From assembly GCA_025927665.1 (NCBI GenBank), contig JAICKZ010000169.1, forward strand, positions 1-7,112: a stretch of DNA of 7,112 bases, read 5' to 3'. Below the pieces are notes generated by a model that saw only the letters and a program-made list of their open reading frames with translations, did not search any database and was not told the DNA's origin. Source of the stretch: Steroidobacteraceae bacterium. GTDB lineage: Bacteria; Pseudomonadota; Gammaproteobacteria; Steroidobacterales; Steroidobacteraceae. The translations under genes were made by a program, and so were the position numbers. Shown here in pieces: positions 1 to 6,576 of this stretch (the stretch's first letter is position 1; the number at the start of each line of letters is the position of its first letter).

Positions 1-1
1 C

Positions 2-178
2 CTTGATCCTGATCACAAGCAAAGTAATAACGCAAGACAACGCTTAAGTCTTATATACGAATTTACACCCATTCAATTCTTTCAATTACGACTTGGATAC
101 CGACACTCAGATTCAGATGAAATCAATGATGCACTACATACACAACAGGCATTTGCAGAATTTCACACGTTCTTTTAG
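2..178 (+). CDS. C-terminal fragment of an outer-membrane beta-barrel protein (TonB-receptor/porin-like)
   Basis: This is an open reading frame entering from the left edge with no start in the window, giving 58 residues before a TAG stop. The visible part alternates polar and hydrophobic residues as in transmembrane beta strands (RLSLIYEFTP, then FFQLRLGYRH), separated by a short acidic turn (SDSDEIND). It ends in a last strand (QQAFAEFHTFF) closing with a terminal phenylalanine. A C-terminal aromatic residue is the known assembly signal read by the BAM complex in Gram-negative outer membranes. The 'R-L-S-L-I-Y-E-F-T-P' pattern before the final hairpin resembles the ends of zinc-regulated TonB-dependent outer-membrane proteins, but that family name is inference from a short tail. 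The gene converges on the minus-strand operon. The rest of the protein lies outside the window, so its substrate cannot be judged. Confidence 0.6.
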   Translation, partial: LDPDHKQSNNARQRLSLIYEFTPIQFFQLRLGYRHSDSDEINDALHTQQAFAEFHTFF

Positions 179-253
179 GTTTTGCGAGAAAGTGATTATT
201 GATGTTGGTACATCGTTAATTCATTCTCTTGAACTTAACTGAACACGAATAAA

Positions 254-304
254 TTGCCGCGTTCAACAGATCAGTAGGAATACATGATCTGTTGAACGCG
301 GCAA
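254..304 (-). terminator. Perfect 20-bp inverted repeat, likely terminator of the minus-strand operon
   Basis: Arms at 254-273 and 285-304 are perfectly complementary over 20 bp around an 11-nt loop (274-284). On the minus strand the hairpin starts 30 nt after the miaE stop codon and is followed by TTTATTCG, a short T-rich tail, as in an intrinsic terminator. On the plus strand the stem is followed by AATGAAATT with no T-run, so it fits the minus-strand operon better than the convergent outer-membrane gene, although a long stem may still protect either 3' end. A dispersed palindromic repeat is the alternative reading. Confidence 0.6.
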
Positions 305-334
305 ATGAAATTGATGTACCTCAAGCTTATCGAA

Positions 335-940
335 CTACAGTATCGGCATACCTGAATGAAATCGAAGTTGTTCATCCGATGCAGTAATCAACTCCGCTTC
401 AACCGATGCAAGTCGATTTAGATTATCGCGCCATGTTTCTGCAAAGCGTGCGGCTGCTAATTGCAAATACAATTCGTGATGACGTGCTTCAGAAGCTGAA
501 AGCCCTTGATAGAAAGATCGCAATGGATCATCAAGCAATGACGCCAATCCCATAAAGCGCTCGCAGGATCGAGCTTCGATTAACGCACCACAGCAAAGTA
601 AATCAAGCAAGCGTTTCGGCTCATTGCGATGAACAGCGCGACGCAAGCCTTCACCGTAACGCGAGGGTGTCATGCGTTTGAACGGTATGTTCAATTTGTG
701 CATCAAGCGTTGTACCTGTTCGAAGTGACGCAATTCTTCACGGGCCAAGCGCGATATGCGTTCGGTAAGGTCCATATCTTGAGAATAAGTGAAGATTAGG
801 GACAACGCAGTAGATGCGGCTTTCTTTTCGCAATTAGCGTGATCAACCAATAAATCTTGCCATTGCTGTGCGGCGCATTCGAACCAGCGCGATGGCGTTG
901 CAATTTGCAACGTGCCGACAAACGCCATCGGTAATGTCAT
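335..940 (-). CDS. miaE: tRNA-(ms2io6A37) hydroxylase, MiaE family
   Basis: This 201-residue protein matches the short (about 200 aa) Pseudomonas-type MiaE. The family is a non-haem diiron monooxygenase that hydroxylates the isopentenyl group of ms2i6A at position 37 of tRNAs reading UNN codons, using O2. The visible ferritin-like ligand set is E38 (in DHANCEKKAAS), E69 and H72 (EELRHFE), E122 (in LIEARSCERF), and E151 and H154 (SEARHHELY), so both iron-binding helix pairs are complete. The C-terminal RFHSGMP motif is also typical of the family. The ATG at 940 overlaps the TGA of the upstream kinase in an ATGA junction with no strong Shine-Dalgarno sequence, so translation is probably coupled to the kinase. 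It is the last gene of the operon, before the 254-304 hairpin. The upstream modification genes miaA and miaB are not in the window. Family assignment is strong; in vivo activity is inferred. Confidence 0.92.
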   Translation of the reverse strand: MTLPMAFVGTLQIATPSRWFECAAQQWQDLLVDHANCEKKAASTALSLIFTYSQDMDLTERISRLAREELRHFEQVQRLMHKLNIPFKRMTPSRYGEGLRRAVHRNEPKRLLDLLCCGALIEARSCERFMGLASLLDDPLRSFYQGLSASEARHHELYLQLAAARFAETWRDNLNRLASVEAELITASDEQLRFHSGMPIL

Positions 941-2205
941 AGACCAATGCGTGAAGAACTAAGTGAAACGGTTTCGGCCATCAAACGCATCAATCCTACT
1001 GCTGAAATAACTTCGGCCGCAGTTTGATAACGATGTTTTGGATTCTTCGCCATCAGTCGATGGACAGTTGGCTCCATCCATGAATATTCTTGCGCTAATT
1101 CAGGCAGTGGCGCATTGCGATGCATGTAGATAACATTCATCACAGTGCTGGATGAATAAGGTCGTTTTTGCATCAGCATTTCGTAGAACATTACACCTAG
1201 GCTGTATAGATCACTGCGTGCATCGACTTGTTCACCATGTCCTTGCTCCGGACTCATATAATATGGTGTACCAAAGATGGTACCTGCTGAAGTAATAGAA
1301 GTACCTGCCTCTAATTGCTTGGCGACACCAAAATCAATCAATGCCAATGAGCCATCACTGCGTAACATGACATTGCCAGGTTTCAAATCACGATGCAGCA
1401 CGCCGATGTTGTGCACCGCCGACAACGCGCGCGCAATTTGCTCGACATACGTCAATGCTTCGCCAATGGTGATCGAATCACTCAAGCGACGTCGCATATC
1501 ACCATTCTCAAAGTATTCCATTGCGATGAACGCATGATCATCGGCGACACCAAAATCATAAATGCGCACAACATTGGGATGACGGATATGCGACAACAAT
1601 TCATATTCTTGCAAAAAGCGATCATAACCTTCCGATGATTCCGCTGCGTCCGGATTGTGATTAAGGACCTTAAGCACCACGACTTCACCGGCCTTTTCAC
1701 TTTCAGCCAGATACACACGTGAGGTGCCGCCCTTGCCTATTTCCTCGATGAAACGCATGCCGCGTATGGTGACTTCGCCAAACTGATAACGACGATCAAT
1801 TTCCTGTTTGGTTAATTGCGCAAGATTGTGTTTGTGACGATCAGCTGCCTCGCGCATGGCAGCACCGAGTGCTCGATTAGCAACTCGCGCACGTGGCATC
1901 ACCGTGACTGGCGCATCGTCGTGTTGCATGATGGATACCGCATCCGCTCTATCGGTAAAGAATAGCAATGGCGGCATGCTTTCGCGGATCACAAACTTGG
2001 CGAGCAATTTGTAACCCGTTTGATCCATCACCAGATCATCGATCAACACTACGTCATAACCCGCCGCAGAAAACGCGCAATGAAACTCACCTTTTCTTGC
2101 TGGTGAATACACTACGACTTCTGCATCATTCCAGAACACGCTGATGTGATGCGAAAGCTGTCGGCCAAAATCGGGCTGGTCGGTGATGATCAGCACACGC
2201 GGCAT
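937..2205 (-). CDS. Hanks-type Ser/Thr protein kinase with N-terminal degenerate receiver-like domain
   Basis: A 422-residue protein with two domains. Residues 1-125 resemble a response-regulator receiver (VLIITDQ, then DVVLIDD with D56/D57 at the phosphoacceptor position, then LLFFTD with T84). However, the N-terminal acidic pair is reduced to D9, and the usual Lys-Pro near residue 105 is replaced (VMPRARV). After a polar helix (about 120-145) comes a complete PknB-like kinase: glycine loop GKGGTSRV (157-164), ATP-binding K179, helix-C E200, catalytic HRDLKPGN (271-278, with D273 and N278), DFG (291-293), and an activation segment with several Ser/Thr ending in MSPE (317-320). No membrane segment, PASTA repeat or other sensor domain is visible, so it should be cytosolic. 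AAGGAA (2212-2217) sits about 6 nt before the ATG and supports the start. It lies 53 nt after purF and overlaps miaE by 4 nt. The kinase fold is certain, and all catalytic residues suggest an active enzyme. Its signal and substrates are unknown. Confidence 0.92.
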   Translation of the reverse strand: MPRVLIITDQPDFGRQLSHHISVFWNDAEVVVYSPARKGEFHCAFSAAGYDVVLIDDLVMDQTGYKLLAKFVIRESMPPLLFFTDRADAVSIMQHDDAPVTVMPRARVANRALGAAMREAADRHKHNLAQLTKQEIDRRYQFGEVTIRGMRFIEEIGKGGTSRVYLAESEKAGEVVVLKVLNHNPDAAESSEGYDRFLQEYELLSHIRHPNVVRIYDFGVADDHAFIAMEYFENGDMRRRLSDSITIGEALTYVEQIARALSAVHNIGVLHRDLKPGNVMLRSDGSLALIDFGVAKQLEAGTSITSAGTIFGTPYYMSPEQGHGEQVDARSDLYSLGVMFYEMLMQKRPYSSSTVMNVIYMHRNAPLPELAQEYSWMEPTVHRLMAKNPKHRYQTAAEVISAVGLMRLMAETVSLSSSRIGL

Positions 2206-2258
2206 GAAATTTCCTTGACTCTATTCGGGCACATGTTGTTGCTAATTTGATTTGTTTC

Positions 2259-3767
2259 CTACACTGCGCGAATAGCCTTTAACGCATTCTTGCCATGGCG
2301 ACGTTGCGATTTTGCAGCATCACTGCGCTCTGCCTGCAAACGCGCCAAATACTCCGGCGTGATATCCCCGGTCACATATTCACCGGAGAAACACGAAGTG
2401 TCGAAACGTTGAATTGATGAATCATGATGCTGGCATGCACGTACCAGATCATCAAGATCTTGATACAACAACCAATCTGCACCAATCAATTTGGCTACTT
2501 CTTCTTCGCTGCGTCCGTTAGCGACCAATTCGTTTACTGACGGCATATCGATTCCATAAACATTTGGATAGCGAACTGCAGGGGCCGCAGAAGCGAAGTA
2601 CACTTTGGCTGCACCACTTTCACGTGCAAGGTCGATGATCTGTGCGGAAGTAGTACCACGTACAATAGAATCGTCAACAAGCAACACGTTCTTACCACGA
2701 AATTCCAGATCAATGGGATTCAACTTTGAACGCACCGACTTTGCACGTTGCTCCTGACCCGGCATGATAAAGGTACGACCGATATAACGATTTTTGACGA
2801 AGCCTTCGCGAAACTTGATGCCAAGTAACTGTGCAATCTGCACGGCGGCAATACGACTGGTATCGGGAATGGGAATAACCACATCGATATCATGATTAGG
2901 ATGAACACGGCGCAGTTTCTCTGCCAGTAATTCACCCATCCGCAGCCGTGCCTTGTGTACCGAAATATTGTCCATGATCGAATCGGGCCGTGCGAAGTAC
3001 ACATATTCAAAAATACAAGGCGTGTGAACCGTAGCAGGCACACATTGACGCGAATAAAAACGTCCCTGTTCATCAATAAACACGACTTCTCCAGGTCCCA
3101 CATCGCGTAGACGTTTGAATCCAGCAAGATCCAGCGCCACACTTTCCGACGCCAACATGTATTCGGTACCTTGTGAAGTTTCGCGCTTGCCAATAACCAA
3201 GGGGCGAATGCCATGCGGATCACGAAAACCAATCATGCCATGACCAACTATCAAAGCCACGACTGCAAATCCCCCACGACAGCGGCGATACACCGAACTG
3301 ACGGCGGTGAAAATTTCTGCGGCCGATGCACGCGGCGCATTCACGCGTGACAGTTCACTGGCAAAGACATTCAACAACACTTCAGAATCAGAAGTGGTAT
3401 TGAGATGGCGGCGATCTTCACGAATCAACACTTCTGCCAATTCTTGTGAATTGGTCAAATTGCCGTTGTGCGCAAGCCCAATTCCATAAGGTGAGTTTAC
3501 GTAGAAGGGTTGTGCTTCTGAAGAGCTATCGCATCCGGCGGTGGGATAACGCACATGTCCAATACCTAGATTGCCTTGTAGCGCCAACATATGACGTTGT
3601 TGAAACACGTCACGCACCAGGCCGGTACTTTTACGCATGAACAATTCGCCATCATTGCAGGTCATGATGCCTGCCGCGTCCTGACCGCGATGTTGCAACG
3701 CACTGAGTGCGTCATAAATCATTTGATTAACAGGGCTATGTCCAACAATTCCAACGATGCCACACAT
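2259..3767 (-). CDS. purF: Amidophosphoribosyltransferase
   Basis: This is the first committed enzyme of de novo purine synthesis, making phosphoribosylamine from PRPP and glutamine in the cytosol. Its 502 residues are close to the about 505 of E. coli PurF. The protein begins MCGIVGIVGH, with C2 as the N-terminal nucleophile after Met removal, and carries the other glutaminase landmarks: QHRGQDAAG (25-33), GIGHVRYPT (68-76) and AHNGNLTN (99-106). The C-terminal half is the phosphoribosyltransferase domain, with IPIPDTSR (298-305) and the PRPP loop VLLVDDSIVRGTTS (361-374). There is no propeptide before Cys2 and no sign of a [4Fe-4S] Bacillus-type form, so it is the E. coli-like class. The start is secure: GGAGA (3776-3780) lies 8 nt upstream, inside the end of cvpA, and the gap to cvpA is only 3 nt. 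No recognisable PurR operator was found in front of cvpA-purF. Confidence 0.98.
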   Translation of the reverse strand: MCGIVGIVGHSPVNQMIYDALSALQHRGQDAAGIMTCNDGELFMRKSTGLVRDVFQQRHMLALQGNLGIGHVRYPTAGCDSSSEAQPFYVNSPYGIGLAHNGNLTNSQELAEVLIREDRRHLNTTSDSEVLLNVFASELSRVNAPRASAAEIFTAVSSVYRRCRGGFAVVALIVGHGMIGFRDPHGIRPLVIGKRETSQGTEYMLASESVALDLAGFKRLRDVGPGEVVFIDEQGRFYSRQCVPATVHTPCIFEYVYFARPDSIMDNISVHKARLRMGELLAEKLRRVHPNHDIDVVIPIPDTSRIAAVQIAQLLGIKFREGFVKNRYIGRTFIMPGQEQRAKSVRSKLNPIDLEFRGKNVLLVDDSIVRGTTSAQIIDLARESGAAKVYFASAAPAVRYPNVYGIDMPSVNELVANGRSEEEVAKLIGADWLLYQDLDDLVRACQHHDSSIQRFDTSCFSGEYVTGDITPEYLARLQAERSDAAKSQRRHGKNALKAIRAV

Positions 3768-3770
3768 GCC

Positions 3771-4283
3771 TTAAGTCTCCGCAGAACGCATACGTTCTGG
3801 TTTGGAATCTTTCACTGCAGAATCTGCAAAACCTTTAACCCAAGTAGAAATTTCAGTCGCCATCGGCAGCAAGTAAGAGCGCTTCCACCAACTGGATTCC
3901 TGTAAGTCAACTTCGCGCGCCAACAACACAACAACTGCGACCAACACGGCACCACGAATGAAGCCGAATAACACACCGATTACACGGTCGAGCATCAGAC
4001 TTAAGCCAGATTGAGTCATGAAGTAACCCACGATATTGCCAACCAGCCAGCCAATGACCAAGCATGACAACAACAAAATCCCGCGCGCCGCCCACAAATT
4101 GTAAGGTTCCTTCGACAATTGGCCACCAAGCTGCGGTTCTACCAAGTAAGCAAAGTGCCAAGCTAACCACAGACCACCAAGCCAGCTTAGTAAACCAATT
4201 GCTTCTCGCAGAAAACCACGAAAAAAGCCGAGTAAAACCGAGATTAACAAAGTAAACAGAATCAAATAGTCGATGAAATTCAT
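3771..4283 (-). CDS. cvpA: CvpA family inner-membrane protein (colicin V production protein)
   Basis: A 170-residue inner-membrane protein with four hydrophobic segments at about residues 3-22, 28-47, 66-88 and 102-122. It shows the family features: N-terminal MNFIDYLIL, FFRGFLREAIGLLSW after the first segment, and LDRVIGVLFGFIRG (98-111) before the last. CvpA was named for a role in colicin V production in E. coli and is linked to envelope homeostasis; its molecular activity is not settled. The ATG at 4283 was chosen because it gives the canonical MN-x-IDY start. A longer frame from a TTG at 4331 adds 16 residues (NFPIEPPNSEARC) not usual for the family. The ribosome-binding site is weak. 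The gene is 3 nt ahead of purF, its standard partner, and follows a 149-nt gap after dedD that may hold its own promoter. The charged tail (KDSKPERMRS) is probably cytoplasmic. Confidence 0.93.
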   Translation of the reverse strand: MNFIDYLILFTLLISVLLGFFRGFLREAIGLLSWLGGLWLAWHFAYLVEPQLGGQLSKEPYNLWAARGILLLSCLVIGWLVGNIVGYFMTQSGLSLMLDRVIGVLFGFIRGAVLVAVVVLLAREVDLQESSWWKRSYLLPMATEISTWVKGFADSAVKDSKPERMRSAET

Positions 4284-4346
4284 GCAACGTGCTTCACTGT
4301 TTGGTGGTTCGATCGGAAAATTCAACGTCAATGACTCAACTTCCGT

Positions 4347-4355
4347 ATTCTAGCA
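4347..4355 (-). promoter_or_regulatory. Candidate extended -10 promoter upstream of cvpA-purF
   Basis: On the minus strand this reads TGCTAGAAT, a match to the extended -10 form TGnTATAAT with one mismatch in the hexamer. It lies 63 nt before the cvpA ATG in the 149-nt dedD-cvpA gap, the widest gap in the operon. A TTGGCA lies upstream, but with a 22-nt spacer, too long for a normal sigma-70 pair, so any promoter would rest on the extended -10. This is a motif match only. Confidence 0.25.
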
Positions 4356-4432
4356 AAGTCAGCTGGAACACATATGCCAACTCGACTCGGATTTGCCGAC
4401 ATGATGTCTAAATCACAGTTGGGGAGGAAACC

Positions 4433-5143
4433 CTAGTGGCTTGGTGCAACCAACGATGCCTGCGCATACTGGCGCTTAAGCTTGGATAATGCCGCAGTAG
4501 CTGCGTCGCGATTAGGAAATGAGCCAACTCGAACTCGATAAAAAGTTTTACCGCTTACCTTAACGGATCCCAAATAGGCGTTAAAGCCGCGAGATTTTGC
4601 ATCGGTCACGATCTGTTTCGCCGCAGACTCAGCAGAAAAGCTACCTAACTGAACCGCCCATGCATCGGGCATGCCGGTTGAAGCACCGACGGCAGCGCTT
4701 ACAGGCACGCTGTTGGAAACATTTGAGGGTTTTGCTGCCTTGCTGTTGACGGACGCAACGACCGGCTTACTGGACGTTTGAACATTGTTGATTAATGGAC
4801 TAGACGAAGAATTAGATGCCACACCGGCGGCGACCACGCTGTGAACGACGCTTGCTGAACTTGAAGCAGCGGCCTCGTTACGGGTATCGGGCATCATGGG
4901 AAGTACTTGGGCACTACTTTCTGATGACATAGTTACTGCATCATGATGTTGTAGTTCAATCCGGTAGGTTTTGGTTTGTCCAGATTCGCTTGAGTTTTCT
5001 GAACCAGTCTGAGTCGTGACCGCTGCATGATCTGTCGTATCGCGATTCGATCCAGAACCCGAAAACATTTCTGGCACCATGATAATGGCAACCGCGATCA
5101 ATACTGCAGCACCCACTAAGCGTTCTTTAAGTTGACGGTCCAT
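4433..5143 (-). CDS. dedD: DedD-like SPOR-domain cell-division protein
   Basis: A 236-residue bitopic inner-membrane protein. A short cytoplasmic start (MDRQLKERL) is followed by one membrane segment (about residues 9-27, LVGAAVLIAVAIIMVPEMF), which also carries the usual DedD-like VPEMF end. Next is a long Ser/Ala/Val-rich linker of low complexity (about 28-158), and then a C-terminal SPOR domain (about 160-233: AWAVQLGSFS, AKSRGFNAYLG, FYRVRVGSFPNRDAA). SPOR domains bind glycan strands lacking stem peptides and bring proteins to the division septum, so it probably acts in the periplasm during constriction. Its position between folC and cvpA is the same as dedD in E. coli and the PA3110-type gene in Pseudomonas, which supports the name. 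The start is ATG at 5143 with no visible Shine-Dalgarno sequence. The domain call is firm, and orthology to dedD rests on synteny and architecture. Confidence 0.88.
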   Translation of the reverse strand: MDRQLKERLVGAAVLIAVAIIMVPEMFSGSGSNRDTTDHAAVTTQTGSENSSESGQTKTYRIELQHHDAVTMSSESSAQVLPMMPDTRNEAAASSSASVVHSVVAAGVASNSSSSPLINNVQTSSKPVVASVNSKAAKPSNVSNSVPVSAAVGASTGMPDAWAVQLGSFSAESAAKQIVTDAKSRGFNAYLGSVKVSGKTFYRVRVGSFPNRDAATAALSKLKRQYAQASLVAPSH

Positions 5144-5183
5144 AACGTTGAGTATAAATGGTTGCCTAGCGTCGCATCTCGAT

Positions 5184-5213
5184 ATTTGTGATAGCTCAAT
5201 TTGTGATGGCTCA
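5184..5213. repeat. 15-bp tandem duplication covering the folC stop codon
   Basis: Two adjacent 15-bp units, 5184-5198 and 5199-5213, differ at one base only (a5193 against g5208). On the minus strand each starts TGAGC and continues with ATCACAAAT. The TGA of the first-read copy (5213-5211) is the folC stop. As 15 is a multiple of three, the second copy places another TGA in the same frame five codons later. It probably arose by local slippage or duplication. Confidence 0.85.
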
Positions 5214-6515
5214 ACTATTTCGGCTCATTTGTTCAAGCCATTGCAATGCGGGTCCCACTGTCATAAACGATCCACACACTAAAACCCGATCGCCGCTATT
5301 GACATGCTGAGACACAAACTCACAGGCAGCCTCAACATCATCCATTGTCGCAATCACATTCGCATGACAATCTTTCAGTCGATTGACCAATTGCTGCACA
5401 GACAATGCACGTATTCCCTGAAGACCCACTGCAATCCATGCATCGACTACATCGTCTAATGCCATCACGGTGTTTTGCACATCTTTATCCGACAGCATGC
5501 CGAGAACAGCAAACGTCCTGCAAGATAGGTTTGTGTGGTCACGAAGATGTTGTGCCAGCACCGTTGCCGACATAGGGTTATGAGCTACGTCCAAAATCCA
5601 TTCAACATTAGGAGTCATTTCGGAATAAAGACGTTGGAAGCGCCCCGAAAGTGATACGTTTGATAATCCTTGATCGATCGCATTCCGCGTTACTGGCAAT
5701 CGATGCATGAATAACTGTATCGCGGCTAACGATACGCTGGCATTCCACAACTGAACCCGACCAGCGATTCCCGGCGTAGGCAAGTTTTCGAGTTGTAACT
5801 GCAATTTCGGATGTTTCATCCACCACAACCATTGATATTCATCGATGGTGATAAAGCCAAAGTCGCGCCCTGCGCGCAACAACGAGGTCTGCAATTCGTC
5901 AGCGACTGTCTGAATCGACATTGGCATTTCCAATGCTGCATATAACGCGGTTTGTTTTGCCCGAAAAATGCCGGCTTTTTCGCGACCAATACTTTCTAAG
6001 TTGTCGCCCAACCATTCAGTGTGATCGAGCCCAATTGAAGTGACAATCGCGACATCTGCATCAATGACATTCACTGCATCTAGCCTGCCACCCATTCCCA
6101 CTTCGAGAATCCATACATCGAGTTCAGCGGTGCTAAAAGCCAGCAACGCTGCCAGTGTATTAAATTCAAAATAGGTTAACGAAATCTCACCGCGCGCTTC
6201 GTTAATACGCTCAAACGCCACACATAATGACTCATCGGAAATGTTCTGCTGAACTATTTGAATACGTTCGTTGTAACGTCGCAAATGGGGAGAGGTAAAT
6301 ACACCAACACGATAACCTGCGGTGGAATAAATACTTGCAAGTATCATGGCGCACGAACCCTTGCCCTTGGTACCTGAAATGGTAATAACCGGACAACGTG
6401 GCTTTTGAAAATGCAATCGTTGCAGCACCGTTTGAATGCGTTCCAATCCCAAATCGATGCTGCTGTGATGTAGGCTTTCCTGCCAAGCGAGCCATGACGA
6501 AAGTGTTTTATACAT
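5211..6515 (-). CDS. folC: Folylpolyglutamate synthase / dihydrofolate synthase
   Basis: A 434-residue Mur-ligase-type enzyme that adds glutamate to dihydropteroate and to folates in an ATP-dependent reaction in the cytosol. Counting from the ATG at 6515, it has the P-loop GTKGKGS (48-54), the pteroate/folate-binding TSPHLRRYNERI (74-85), EVGMGGRLDA (138-147), IGLDHTEWLG (161-170) and GREKAGIFR (177-185), whose Lys180 is the expected carbamylated lysine. The C-terminal domain carries SGRFQ (290-294), DVAHNP (309-314) and VCGSFMTVG (413-421). The ATG at 6515 begins MYKTLSSWLAWQESLH, the usual family start; a TTG at 6539 would add eight residues and lies inside a palindrome, so it is less likely. 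No clear Shine-Dalgarno sequence precedes either. The order folC-dedD-cvpA-purF is conserved, but accD, the usual gene before folC in E. coli and Pseudomonas, is absent here. Whether it has both activities or only one cannot be told from motifs alone. Confidence 0.95.
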   Translation of the reverse strand: MYKTLSSWLAWQESLHHSSIDLGLERIQTVLQRLHFQKPRCPVITISGTKGKGSCAMILASIYSTAGYRVGVFTSPHLRRYNERIQIVQQNISDESLCVAFERINEARGEISLTYFEFNTLAALLAFSTAELDVWILEVGMGGRLDAVNVIDADVAIVTSIGLDHTEWLGDNLESIGREKAGIFRAKQTALYAALEMPMSIQTVADELQTSLLRAGRDFGFITIDEYQWLWWMKHPKLQLQLENLPTPGIAGRVQLWNASVSLAAIQLFMHRLPVTRNAIDQGLSNVSLSGRFQRLYSEMTPNVEWILDVAHNPMSATVLAQHLRDHTNLSCRTFAVLGMLSDKDVQNTVMALDDVVDAWIAVGLQGIRALSVQQLVNRLKDCHANVIATMDDVEAACEFVSQHVNSGDRVLVCGSFMTVGPALQWLEQMSRNS

Positions 6516-6524
6516 GTGCGGCAA

Positions 6525-6568
6525 ATTGAATACATTCAATCATAAGGTCATTGTATTCAACTGAATAC
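6525..6568. promoter_or_regulatory. Two related palindromes upstream of folC, possible operator or RNA switch
   Basis: Palindrome A (6525-6540) has 7-bp perfect arms ATTGAAT / ATTCAAT around AC. Palindrome B (6553-6568) has 7-bp perfect arms GTATTCA / TGAATAC around AC. Their centres are 28 bp apart. TTGAATAC in A (6526-6533) is also the exact complement of GTATTCAA in B (6553-6560), so A and B could pair with each other instead of with themselves. A third weaker pair, AATAC/GTATT (6564-6568 / 6574-6578), overlaps the acylphosphatase stop. The block ends 9 nt before the folC ATG. No known regulator site was recognised. Confidence 0.4.
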
Positions 6569-6576
6569 TAATCGTA

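Noticed and set aside
207..320. 8-bp inverted repeat GGTACATC (207-214) / GATGTACC (313-320) flanking the large hairpin
   Set aside because: Eight bases at about 100-bp spacing is close to what chance allows, the right copy is not joined to the hairpin, and no target-site duplication supports a mobile element.
1277..1718. Several open frames overlapping the kinase gene (plus strand 1277-1537 and 1393-1638; minus strand 1482-1718)
   Set aside because: They are shadows of the kinase reading frame, which carries all the conserved kinase motifs; their translations show no domain.
3591..3905. Plus-strand open frame of 104 codons across the purF-cvpA junction
   Set aside because: It lies antisense to two well-identified genes, has no recognisable motif, and its composition is that of a mirrored coding frame.
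4284..4331. Longer CvpA from a TTG start at 4331
   Set aside because: The added 16 residues are polar and unlike the family start, whereas the ATG at 4283 gives the standard MN-x-IDY beginning.
4284..4432. PurR-type operator in front of cvpA-purF
   Set aside because: I looked for the ACGCAAACGTTTGCGT-like palindrome of E. coli and found no convincing match in the gap.
5184..5213. CRP-like site in the folC-dedD gap (TTGTGAT repeated)
   Set aside because: The two TGTGA half-sites are direct repeats from the 15-bp duplication, not the inverted TGTGA-N6-TCACA arrangement.
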